A DNA stretch of 8,427 nt, taken from assembly GCA_021793495.1 (NCBI GenBank), contig JAJYSQ010000044.1, forward strand, positions 1 through 8,427. The letters run 5' to 3'. The DNA comes from Actinomycetes bacterium (GTDB lineage: Bacteria > Actinomycetota > Actinomycetes > JAJYSQ01). Below the pieces are notes generated by a model. It saw only the letters and a list, made by a program, of their open reading frames with translations. It was not told the DNA's origin and did no database searches. A program made the translations under genes and the position numbers. Shown in pieces: positions 1 through 5,254 of this stretch. The first letter of the stretch is position 1. The number at the start of each line of letters is the position of its first letter.

Positions 1-47
1 CCGGCACCTCGACAAACCCCTCCCGCGCTCGACCCGTCCGCCCGGGT

Positions 48-752
48 TCAGCCGCCCGGTCCGGCCAGCAGCGCAGCGACCCGGCGGTTCACCGCCGCCA
101 GGCTGGCGCGCAGCACCGCCTGTCGCACATCCTCGCGAACCACCGACGACCCCGACAACCGGGTTGCCCCCCGGGACGTCAGCAGAGCAGCCACCACGAC
201 CACCGTGCGTTCCGCACCGTTGGTGACGACCTCGACGTGCTCGACCTCCAGCCGCACCTGCTCCCCGACCAGTGCGGCAACGGCCTCCAGCGTGGCCTCC
301 GCCACCGCGCGGTGCACGCCCGTAGCCGAGGCGGCCCCCGCGGCGTGACCCATGGACTGGCGCCCCTGGAGTCCGAGGGTCACGGTCACGGTCACCCCCA
401 GGCCCTCCGAGACCAGCTGCAGTCGCTCGATGGTCAGGCGTGGCTGCCGGGACGACGGCGCCGGAGCGGGCGCCGGCCCCGTGTCGAGCGGCCCCGTGTC
501 GAGCGGCCCCGCAGCCGCCGGAACTGTCTCCTCCACCACTCGTACCCGGTCGACATCCACGGCCAGTCCGAACCGATCCCGAAGCAGCCGGTTCACCGCG
601 GTCGCCACCGCGACTTCATCGGCTCCGGCCTCCAGCAGCAGCCGAAGCGCACCGGGATTGTCCGGGTCGGCCTCCGGCTCCCACTCCACCTGGGCAACTC
701 CAGGCACACCCCGCACCGCGTCCAGCAGCGACCCGGGGTCCGGAGTTGACAT
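48..752 (-). CDS. Hypothetical protein with internally duplicated C-terminal domain
   Basis: 234-aa cytoplasmic protein that I do not recognise; no signal peptide or membrane segment is visible. The ATG has a GAGGA Shine-Dalgarno 7 nt upstream (764-760), which supports this start. Residues about 13-75 look like a small alpha/beta domain ending in DVDRVRVVEE. Residues about 76-104 are a Pro/Ala-rich linker with a GPLDT repeat. Residues 108-162 and 170-225 align with each other: IERLQLV...TVTVTL...G...RAVAEATLEAV against VEHVEVV...TVVVVA...G...RQAVLRASLAAV, so the C-terminal half is a two-fold repeat of a strand-helix unit. It is transcribed away from the TetR gene across a shared promoter region and could be a target of that regulator (inference). 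No catalytic motif is visible, so a binding or structural role is as likely as an enzymatic one. The coding call is strong; the function is unknown. Confidence 0.8.
   Translation of the reverse strand: MSTPDPGSLLDAVRGVPGVAQVEWEPEADPDNPGALRLLLEAGADEVAVATAVNRLLRDRFGLAVDVDRVRVVEETVPAAAGPLDTGPLDTGPAPAPAPSSRQPRLTIERLQLVSEGLGVTVTVTLGLQGRQSMGHAAGAASATGVHRAVAEATLEAVAALVGEQVRLEVEHVEVVTNGAERTVVVVAALLTSRGATRLSGSSVVREDVRQAVLRASLAAVNRRVAALLAGPGG
475..510. repeat. 15-bp in-frame tandem repeat (2.4 copies)
   Basis: The unit GGCCCCGTGTCGAGC occurs at 475-489 and 490-504, followed by a partial GGCCCC at 505-510. It lies in the linker of the unknown minus-strand protein and encodes two GPLDT units. As a multiple of three it changes linker length without shifting frame, so copy number may vary between strains by replication slippage. 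Confidence 0.85.
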
Positions 753-901
753 AGGACCATCCTCGACACTCGGACGGGCAGGACAGATCGGCGAGGTGGA
801 CGAGCCCGCCCAGCCGTTCGGCGTCGCCCCAGGAATCCGGCCACCCGTACGGGCTAGTCCGAGGGCGTGCCTGCGATGGGCACCGACCAGCGGCCTGCGC
901 G

Positions 902-908
902 TACCATA
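902..908. promoter_or_regulatory. Candidate overlapping divergent -10 elements
   Basis: On the plus strand TACCAT (902-907) fits the actinobacterial TANNNT -10 pattern and would start transcription near 914, ahead of the TetR gene, with a leader of roughly 100 nt. On the minus strand TATGGT (908-903) fits the same pattern and would start near 896, reading toward the unknown gene with a leader of about 140 nt. No clear -35 element is visible. The placement is inference from sequence alone. Confidence 0.35.
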
Positions 909-926
909 CGGCCCGGCGCACCGACC

Positions 927-942
927 TGACGTACCGACGTGA
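927..942. promoter_or_regulatory. Candidate operator of the TetR-family regulator
   Basis: The 16-bp sequence TGACGTACCGACGTGA is an imperfect palindrome of the form TnACGT-N4-ACGTnA. It lies just downstream of the candidate -10 for the TetR gene (902-907), a usual place for an autorepressor site. It sits within two near-identical direct repeats, ACCGACCTGA (920-929) and ACCGACGTGA (933-942). TetR-family proteins commonly bind 15-20 bp palindromes next to their own gene, but no binding data exist here. Confidence 0.3.
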
Positions 943-1012
943 TCCCTTCCGAGGGTCGATTCCCGCCGACAGGTCTGCCTCTTCCCCCGACGCCCCGCGA
1001 GGAGCCAGTGCG

Positions 1013-1654
1013 ATGCCCTCGACCGCGGAGCCGCGGTCCCGCGGTGCCCGGATGCCCCGGGTGGAGCGTCGCGCCCAGCTGTTGCGCGCCGCTCGTGAGG
1101 TGTTCGTGGCCCAGGGCTACCACGCTGCGCCGATGGACGACATCGCGGAGCGGGCCGGGGTCAGCAAGCCCGTGCTCTACCAGCACTTTCCCAGCAAGCT
1201 CGAGCTGTACGTGGCACTGCTGGACGAGTCCGGGGACGCCCTGGTGGCGGCGGTCCAGGCCGCTCTGGCGTCGACCTCGGACAACGATCAGCGCGTCGCC
1301 GCGACGATCGCGGCGTACTTCCGGTTCGTCGACACCGAGGACGGGGCGTTCCGGCTCGTGTTCGAGTCGGACCTGGTCAACGAGCCCGAGGTGCGCCGTC
1401 GGGTCGACCGGGTCAACGAGCTGTGCGCGCAGGCGATCAGCCAGGTGATCAGCGAGGACAGCGGGCTGGACCTCGAGGAATCGATGCTGGTGGCGGTCGG
1501 GCTGACCGGGCTGGCCCAGGTCAGTGCCCGCTACTGGTTGACCAGCGTCGGGCAGATCCCCGAGCAGACCGCCACCGACTTGATCTCGACCTTGCTCTGG
1601 CGGGGCATCCGAGGCCTGCCCCGCCGGCAAGCCTCCTCGCCCGGGGTCGACTAG
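1013..1654 (+). CDS. TetR/AcrR family transcriptional regulator
   Basis: 213-aa DNA-binding repressor or activator. The N-terminal TetR helix-turn-helix spans about residues 19-66: RRAQLLRAAREVF leads into the recognition segment DDIAERAGVSKPVLYQHFPSK, ending in the typical YxHFxSKxEL pattern. The all-helical C-terminal half (about 75-200) would hold the dimer and ligand-binding surface; its ligand cannot be read from sequence. The ATG has a GAGGAG Shine-Dalgarno (999-1004) 8 nt upstream, so it is preferred over the in-frame ATG at residue 14. The gene diverges from the unknown gene at 48-752 and is followed 95 bp later by DUF3107. From memory, M. tuberculosis Rv3208 holds the same position before TB9.4, suggesting orthology. 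The family call is secure; targets are unknown, though its own promoter region and DUF3107 are the obvious candidates. Confidence 0.95.
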   Translation: MPSTAEPRSRGARMPRVERRAQLLRAAREVFVAQGYHAAPMDDIAERAGVSKPVLYQHFPSKLELYVALLDESGDALVAAVQAALASTSDNDQRVAATIAAYFRFVDTEDGAFRLVFESDLVNEPEVRRRVDRVNELCAQAISQVISEDSGLDLEESMLVAVGLTGLAQVSARYWLTSVGQIPEQTATDLISTLLWRGIRGLPRRQASSPGVD

Positions 1655-1681
1655 CCTTCGGTCTGGGCGCACGAAGGATCC

Positions 1682-1731
1682 TCGACCGACCCGGCGGACC
1701 CTCGACCGACCCGCGAGCAGTATCGACCGAC
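1682..1731 (+). repeat. Three phased direct repeats TCGACCGAC
   Basis: TCGACCGAC occurs at 1682-1690, 1702-1710 and 1723-1731, with starts 20 and 21 bp apart, close to two helical turns. The first two copies belong to a longer 14-bp identity, CCTCGACCGACCCG (1680-1693 and 1700-1713). A weak -10-like CAGTAT (1718-1723) lies between copies two and three, and the DUF3107 Shine-Dalgarno follows. The placement suggests a regulator binding array, but this is inference. Confidence 0.6.
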
Positions 1732-1749
1732 GATGCGGAAGAGGTACCT

Positions 1750-1977
1750 GTGGAGGTCAAGATCGGTGTGCAGAACACCGCACGCGAGCTCTTCCTGGAG
1801 TCCGGCCAGTCCCCGGACGAGCTCGTCGCTGCGGTGAACGCGGCGCTGGCCACACCGGACGGGGTGCTGCGCCTGCAGGACGAGCGCGGGCGCATGGTGC
1901 TCGTCCCGGCTGCCAGCCTCGCCTATCTGGAGATCGGGGAGCAGGAGGTTCGCCGGGTCGGCTTCGGAGCTGTGTGA
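1750..1977 (+). CDS. DUF3107 family protein (TB9.4-like)
   Basis: 75-aa soluble protein of the actinobacterial DUF3107 family, recognised by its N-terminal EVKIGVQNTARELFLESGQSPDE-like stretch (about residues 2-24), the RLQDERGR segment (41-48) and the C-terminal AYLEIG...RRVGFG motif (59-73). The family has no established biochemical function that I know of; M. tuberculosis TB9.4 (Rv3208A) is the member I recall. The GTG start is supported by a GGAAGAGG Shine-Dalgarno (1737-1744) 5 nt upstream and by the family's usual beginning. Any longer in-frame start would overlap the TetR gene. It lies 95 bp downstream of the TetR gene on the same strand, with phased repeats in between, and ends before a strong hairpin shared with the convergent ferritin-like gene. 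The length fits a minimal family member without the variable tail. Confidence 0.92.
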   Translation: MEVKIGVQNTARELFLESGQSPDELVAAVNAALATPDGVLRLQDERGRMVLVPAASLAYLEIGEQEVRRVGFGAV

Positions 1978-1993
1978 GCCGGACCGGGTTCAT

Positions 1994-2023
1994 CGCCCGC
2001 CGAGCTGTGCGCATCGGCGGGCG
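1994..2023. terminator. Bidirectional hairpin terminator between convergent genes
   Basis: CGCCCGCCGA (1994-2003) and TCGGCGGGCG (2014-2023) form a perfect 10-bp GC-rich stem with a 10-nt loop, extendable by one T-G wobble pair. It fills the 51-bp gap between the stops of DUF3107 and the ferritin-like gene, so it can act for both strands. There is no T-tract on either side, which is common for actinobacterial terminators. Confidence 0.75.
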
Positions 2024-2028
2024 GCTGG

Positions 2029-2718
2029 TCAGGCGGAGAGCCCCAGCGTGCCCATGCGGCGGGTGTGCGCCTCGGTCATCCGCGTGAACATCCGTCCGAG
2101 CTCGACGAGGTCCACCCCACCGACCCCGACCCCACCGACGAGCAGCGCGGCCAAGGCATCGCGCTCGACCGCCACGCGCTGCGCCTGGCTCAGTGCCTCG
2201 CCCACCAGCCGCCTGCCCCACAATGCCAGCCGGCCACCGACCGAGGGAGTGACCTCGATAGCCGTGCGCACGCGGTCCACGGCGAACTGCGCATGGCCGG
2301 TGTCGGTCATGGCCGACAAGGCCAGCTCGCGGGTCTGCGGGTCCAGGTGGGTGGCGATCTCGCGGTAGAAGTCGGTCGCGATCCCGTCGCCGACGTACGC
2401 CTTCACGAGCCCCTCGAGCCAGTCGGCGGGGGCAGTCCGCTCATGGAACTCGTCGAGCGCGGCGACGAAAGGCGCCATCGCCACATCGGGATCGGCGCCG
2501 ATCCCGGCAAGATGATCGCGCACCAGGGTGAAGTGCGCGAACTCGGCCACCGCCATCTGGGCCAACGACGCCTTGTCCATCACCGTCGGCGCCAGCCGGG
2601 CATCCGCGGCGAGCCGCTCGAACGCGGTGATCTCCCCGTACGCCAGCAGTCCCAGCAGGTCGACCACCGCGGCGCGGTAAGCGACGTCGGGCTCACCGTC
2701 CGGCTCCCATGAGGCCAT
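2029..2718 (-). CDS. Ferritin-like fold protein, MiaE-like (tRNA-(ms2io6A)-hydroxylase-like)
   Basis: 229-aa helical protein of the actinobacterial MiaE-like ferritin-fold family (PF13794-type, from memory); M. tuberculosis Rv3210c is the positional counterpart I recall. MiaE itself is a di-iron enzyme that hydroxylates a modified adenosine at tRNA position 37, but this branch has no proven substrate. Candidate metal ligands are E29 or E34 in AYGEITAFERL, the E59-x-x-H62 pair in AEFAHF, D116 in GDGIATDFYRE, and the D139-x-x-H142 pair in TDTGHAQF. The second half therefore shows Asp where classical di-iron ferritins have Glu. The ATG at 2718 has no Shine-Dalgarno. A TACGCT hexamer ends exactly 6 nt before it, suggesting a leaderless mRNA. 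The minus frame stays open for another 363 codons upstream, antisense to the helicase, which I treat as a shadow. The gene diverges from the helicase. Confidence 0.85.
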   Translation of the reverse strand: MASWEPDGEPDVAYRAAVVDLLGLLAYGEITAFERLAADARLAPTVMDKASLAQMAVAEFAHFTLVRDHLAGIGADPDVAMAPFVAALDEFHERTAPADWLEGLVKAYVGDGIATDFYREIATHLDPQTRELALSAMTDTGHAQFAVDRVRTAIEVTPSVGGRLALWGRRLVGEALSQAQRVAVERDALAALLVGGVGVGGVDLVELGRMFTRMTEAHTRRMGTLGLSA

Positions 2719-2724
2719 CCGGTC

Positions 2725-2730
2725 AGCGTA
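2725..2730 (-). promoter_or_regulatory. -10 element of the ferritin-like gene (leaderless)
   Basis: TACGCT on the minus strand (2730-2725) fits TANNNT. Six nucleotides (2724-2719) separate it from the ATG at 2718, so transcription would begin at or next to the start codon. No ribosome binding site is visible, which supports leaderless translation. Confidence 0.5.
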
Positions 2731-2754
2731 ACCGAGGGCCGCGCCCACACGCGG

Positions 2755-2760
2755 TAGACT
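2755..2760 (+). promoter_or_regulatory. -10 element of the helicase gene
   Basis: TAGACT (2755-2760) fits TANNNT and predicts a start near 2767, giving a leader of about 27 nt with a strong AGGAGGG Shine-Dalgarno (2779-2785). It also contains the in-frame TAG that closes the helicase frame upstream, so the coding region must begin downstream of it. No clear -35 element is visible. Confidence 0.45.
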
Positions 2761-2793
2761 CCGCAGGTCCGCACCCTCAGGAGGGAACACACC

Positions 2794-4242
2794 CTGACCA
2801 CCTTTCGCGACCTCGGAGTTCGCCCGGAGACCGTCGAGGCCCTGGCCGACATCGGCATCCTCGAGCCGTTCCCGATCCAGTCGATGACCATCCCCGTCGC
2901 TCTCGAGGGCAACGACGTGATCGGCCAGGCAAAGACGGGGACCGGGAAGACTCTCGGTTTCGGTATTCCGCTGCTGCAGCGCATCACCGCCCCGGCCGAC
3001 GAGGCCTTCGCCCACCTGGCCGGTGCCGGTCGTCCGCAGGCCTTGGTCGTGGTGCCGACCCGCGAGCTGTGCGTGCAGGTAGCTCGCGAGATCGAGCTGG
3101 CCGGGCGCCGCCGGGACGTGCGGGTGCTCGCGATCTACGGTGGCCGCTCGTACGAACCCCAGGTCTCGGCCCTGACCTCCGGGGTCGAGGTCGTGGTCGG
3201 GACGCCGGGCCGCCTGCTCGACCTGGTGCAGCAGCGGCACCTGCGATTGGACCACGTGGGCATGCTCGTGCTCGACGAGGCAGACGAGATGCTCGACCTG
3301 GGTTTCCTGCCGGACGTCGAGCGCATCGTCGCCCACGTGCCGGCCCGACGCCAGACGATGCTGCTGTCCGCGACCATGCCCGCCGACGTGGTGAACCTGG
3401 CGCGCCGGTACATGACGCAGCCGGTGCACGTGCGCGCGACCAGCCCCGACGAGGGCCAGACGGTCATCGACACCACCCAGTTCGCCTACCGGACCCATCA
3501 GATGGACAAGGTCGAGGTGCTGGCCCGGATCCTGCAGGCGGAGCAGCGTGGGTTGACCATGATCTTCACCACGACCAAACGGGCGGCGGACCGTGTCGCC
3601 GGAGAGCTGGCGGACCGGGGGTTCGCGGTGGCCGCCCTGCACGGCGACCTGGGTCAGGGAGCCCGCGAGCAGGCGATGCGTGCCTTCCGCTCCGGCAAGG
3701 TCGACGTGCTGGTCGCGACGGACGTGGCGGCGCGAGGCATCGACGTCGAGAGCGTCACCCACGTGATCAACTACTCCTGCCCCGATGACGAGCGAACCTA
3801 CCTGCACCGCATCGGGCGTACCGGCCGAGCCGGGGCCTCCGGGGTCGCCGTCACCCTGGTCGACTGGCCTGACCTACCGCGGTGGGTGCTGATCAGTCGG
3901 ACCCTCGACCTCGGCCTGCAGGACCCACCCGAGACGTACTCGACCAGCCTGCATCTGTTCGCCGAGCTGGGCATCCCGGCGACCACCACGGGGTCGCTGC
4001 CCCGGGCGTCCCGGACCAGGGTCGGGCTGGCGGCCGAGGGCGTCGAGGACCTCGGCGAGCGGCCACGGCGCCCTCGCGCCACCCGCGAGGTCAACGGTCG
4101 GGACCGTCAGCGCCGCGTCCGAGCTGCCGCGACCGGGTCACCGGCGCGACGGGAGCCCGATGTCGAGGCGCCACGCCAGGTCCGTGAGCCCCGTCCGGTG
4201 CGGACGCGGCAGCGGACCCGGGCAGGTAACCCCACCGCCTGA
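2794..4242 (+). CDS. DEAD-box ATP-dependent RNA helicase (CTG start)
   Basis: 482-aa RNA-unwinding ATPase with a complete DEAD-box core. Counting from the CTG, it shows the Q-motif (F26-P-I-Q29), motif I AKTGTGKT (46-53), Ia PTREL (88-92), GG (116-117), Ib TPGR (137-140), II DEAD (161-164), III SAT (192-194), IV MIFTTTK (256-262), V DVAARGID (310-317) and VI HRIGRTGRAG (338-347). The last 60 residues or so are Arg-rich and probably disordered, likely an RNA-binding tail. The first in-frame ATG (2884) would remove the Q-motif. The only upstream candidate before the in-frame TAG at 2755 is CTG at 2794, 8 nt after a strong AGGAGGG Shine-Dalgarno. The sequence then reads TTFRDLGVRPETVEALADIG, a normal family N-terminus. 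It is the positional counterpart of M. tuberculosis Rv3211 (RhlE), so roles in cold adaptation, ribosome assembly or mRNA decay are plausible but unproven here. Confidence 0.95.
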   Translation: MTTFRDLGVRPETVEALADIGILEPFPIQSMTIPVALEGNDVIGQAKTGTGKTLGFGIPLLQRITAPADEAFAHLAGAGRPQALVVVPTRELCVQVAREIELAGRRRDVRVLAIYGGRSYEPQVSALTSGVEVVVGTPGRLLDLVQQRHLRLDHVGMLVLDEADEMLDLGFLPDVERIVAHVPARRQTMLLSATMPADVVNLARRYMTQPVHVRATSPDEGQTVIDTTQFAYRTHQMDKVEVLARILQAEQRGLTMIFTTTKRAADRVAGELADRGFAVAALHGDLGQGAREQAMRAFRSGKVDVLVATDVAARGIDVESVTHVINYSCPDDERTYLHRIGRTGRAGASGVAVTLVDWPDLPRWVLISRTLDLGLQDPPETYSTSLHLFAELGIPATTTGSLPRASRTRVGLAAEGVEDLGERPRRPRATREVNGRDRQRRVRAAATGSPARREPDVEAPRQVREPRPVRTRQRTRAGNPTA

Positions 4243-4264
4243 ACCCGTTCGAGGTACGGGCCGG

Positions 4265-4270
4265 TAACGT
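4265..4270 (+). promoter_or_regulatory. -10 element of the alpha/beta hydrolase gene (probably leaderless)
   Basis: TAACGT (4265-4270) fits TANNNT and lies 8 nt before the GTG at 4279. There is no Shine-Dalgarno between them, so transcription probably starts at or within two bases of the GTG. A small inverted repeat, CCCGT-N7-ACGGG (4244-4260), lies immediately upstream. Confidence 0.45.
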
Positions 4271-4278
4271 CGTCGCCC

Positions 4279-5190
4279 GTGAGCACCCCGCCGTTCCTGG
4301 CCCTGCCCGCGTGCGCACGACCGCGGCATCTGCCCGTGTCCCGCGGCGAGCTGGCCGCCATCGAGTCGCTACCCGCCGACGTGACCGACGGTCAGGGGCG
4401 AGCCGGCCAGGATCCCACCGCACCCGAAGCGCCCTGCGCGATCCTGGTCCCGGGGTTCACCGGGTCCAAAGAGGACTTCATCGCGATCCTGGAGCCACTG
4501 GCCCGGCGCGGGATCCACCCGGTGGCCTACGACCAGTACGGCCAGTACGAGTCCGACCGGGACGATGACCCACGGTCGTACTCCATCCCGGCCTTCGCCG
4601 CCGACCTGGTGCACCTGGCCAAGGAGCTGGGACCGGTACGTCCGCACCTCGTGGGGCACTCCTTCGGTGGTCTGGTAGCCCGGGCCGCGGTGATCGCGGC
4701 GCCCGAATCCTTCGCCTCTCTCACGCTGCTGTGCAGCGGGCCAGCAGGGCTGCCCAAGGACCAGTCCGTGGCGCTGCAGACGCTGATGGAATCGCTGGGT
4801 CAGACTTCCCTGGACGAGGTGTGGGCGGTGCACCGGGCCGACGCCGAAGCCGCCGGTGAGCCTGAACCACCATGGGAGATCCGGGAGTTCCTGCACCGCC
4901 GTTTCGTGGCGAACAGCCCGCTCGCCCTGGCGGAGATGGCTCGAGCCCTGATGCACACCGAAGACCGCACCGCCGAGCTCGACGAGTGCGGCCTGCCGAT
5001 CCTGGTGGCGTACGGCACCGAGGACGACGCGTGGCCACCAGCCTGGCAGACCGAGATGGCTCGACGGCTGACGGCCACGGTCGCGCAGATTCCCGGGGCG
5101 GGCCACTCCCCGGCCGCCCAGGCGCCCGAGCTGACCACCGAGACGCTCGTCTCGTTCTGGCGGGACCCGCCGACGCGGCCTCGACGGTGA
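4279..5190 (+). CDS. Alpha/beta fold hydrolase
   Basis: 303-aa predicted cytoplasmic serine hydrolase. The oxyanion-hole region is VPGFTGSKEDF (about 57-67), the nucleophile elbow is G126-H-S128-F-G within LVGHSFGGLVARA, the acid is D249 or D250 in AYGTEDDAW, and the base is H276 in GAGHSPAA. Together these give an intact Ser-Asp-His triad. A cap domain probably occupies about 155-230. The N-terminal 50 residues precede the core fold and carry no signal peptide I can support. The substrate cannot be inferred; esterase, lipase-like or C-C hydrolase activity are all possible. The GTG start lies 36 bp after the helicase stop, lacks a Shine-Dalgarno and has a -10 hexamer 8 nt upstream, suggesting its own leaderless promoter rather than simple read-through. 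The RsbW-like gene follows 64 bp later with its own promoter-like sequence. Confidence 0.92.
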   Translation: MSTPPFLALPACARPRHLPVSRGELAAIESLPADVTDGQGRAGQDPTAPEAPCAILVPGFTGSKEDFIAILEPLARRGIHPVAYDQYGQYESDRDDDPRSYSIPAFAADLVHLAKELGPVRPHLVGHSFGGLVARAAVIAAPESFASLTLLCSGPAGLPKDQSVALQTLMESLGQTSLDEVWAVHRADAEAAGEPEPPWEIREFLHRRFVANSPLALAEMARALMHTEDRTAELDECGLPILVAYGTEDDAWPPAWQTEMARRLTATVAQIPGAGHSPAAQAPELTTETLVSFWRDPPTRPRR

Positions 5191-5194
5191 GCCA

Positions 5195-5214
5195 CGGTCG
5201 GGCTGTCGGGACCG
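5195..5214 (+). terminator. Weak hairpin after the alpha/beta hydrolase gene
   Basis: CGGTC (5195-5199) and GACCG (5210-5214) can pair with a 10-nt loop just after the hydrolase stop. The stem is only 5 bp and has no T-tract, so it could be a weak terminator or chance. Confidence 0.2.
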
Positions 5215-5219
5215 CCCGG

Positions 5220-5225
5220 TACGGT
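5220..5225 (+). promoter_or_regulatory. -10 element of the ATP-binding protein gene
   Basis: TACGGT (5220-5225) fits TANNNT and predicts a start near 5232, directly before a GGAAGGGA Shine-Dalgarno (5232-5239). It lies inside the gap after the hydrolase gene, so the small ATPase can be expressed separately. Confidence 0.4.
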
Positions 5226-5254
5226 GTATCCGGAAGGGAACGACCATCATTTCC

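Noticed and set aside
1..47. Window start before the first gene
   Set aside because: Too short to assign; I see no gene start, stop-proximal hairpin or repeat that I can support.
844..853. Perfect palindrome CCCGTACGGG
   Set aside because: Ten-base palindromes are expected by chance in GC-rich DNA of this length, and it is not repeated near the regulator gene.
854..1672. Minus-strand frame of 272 codons across the TetR gene
   Set aside because: Antisense to a well-supported TetR gene, with no family resemblance.
2709..3788. Second plus-strand frame of 359 codons inside the helicase
   Set aside because: Its composition is almost entirely Arg, Pro, Gly and Ala, typical of an out-of-frame shadow, and the helicase frame holds all the motifs.
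2719..3807. Minus-strand frame open for about 363 codons opposite the helicase, in frame with the ferritin-like gene
   Set aside because: It is antisense to a clear DEAD-box helicase, has no recognisable domain and is rich in His, Gln and Arg in the manner of GC-rich shadow frames. The ferritin-like family begins at the ATG at 2718.
4244..4260. Inverted repeat CCCGT-N7-ACGGG after the helicase stop
   Set aside because: A 5-bp stem without a T-tract is too weak to call a terminator; it is only noted beside the hydrolase promoter.
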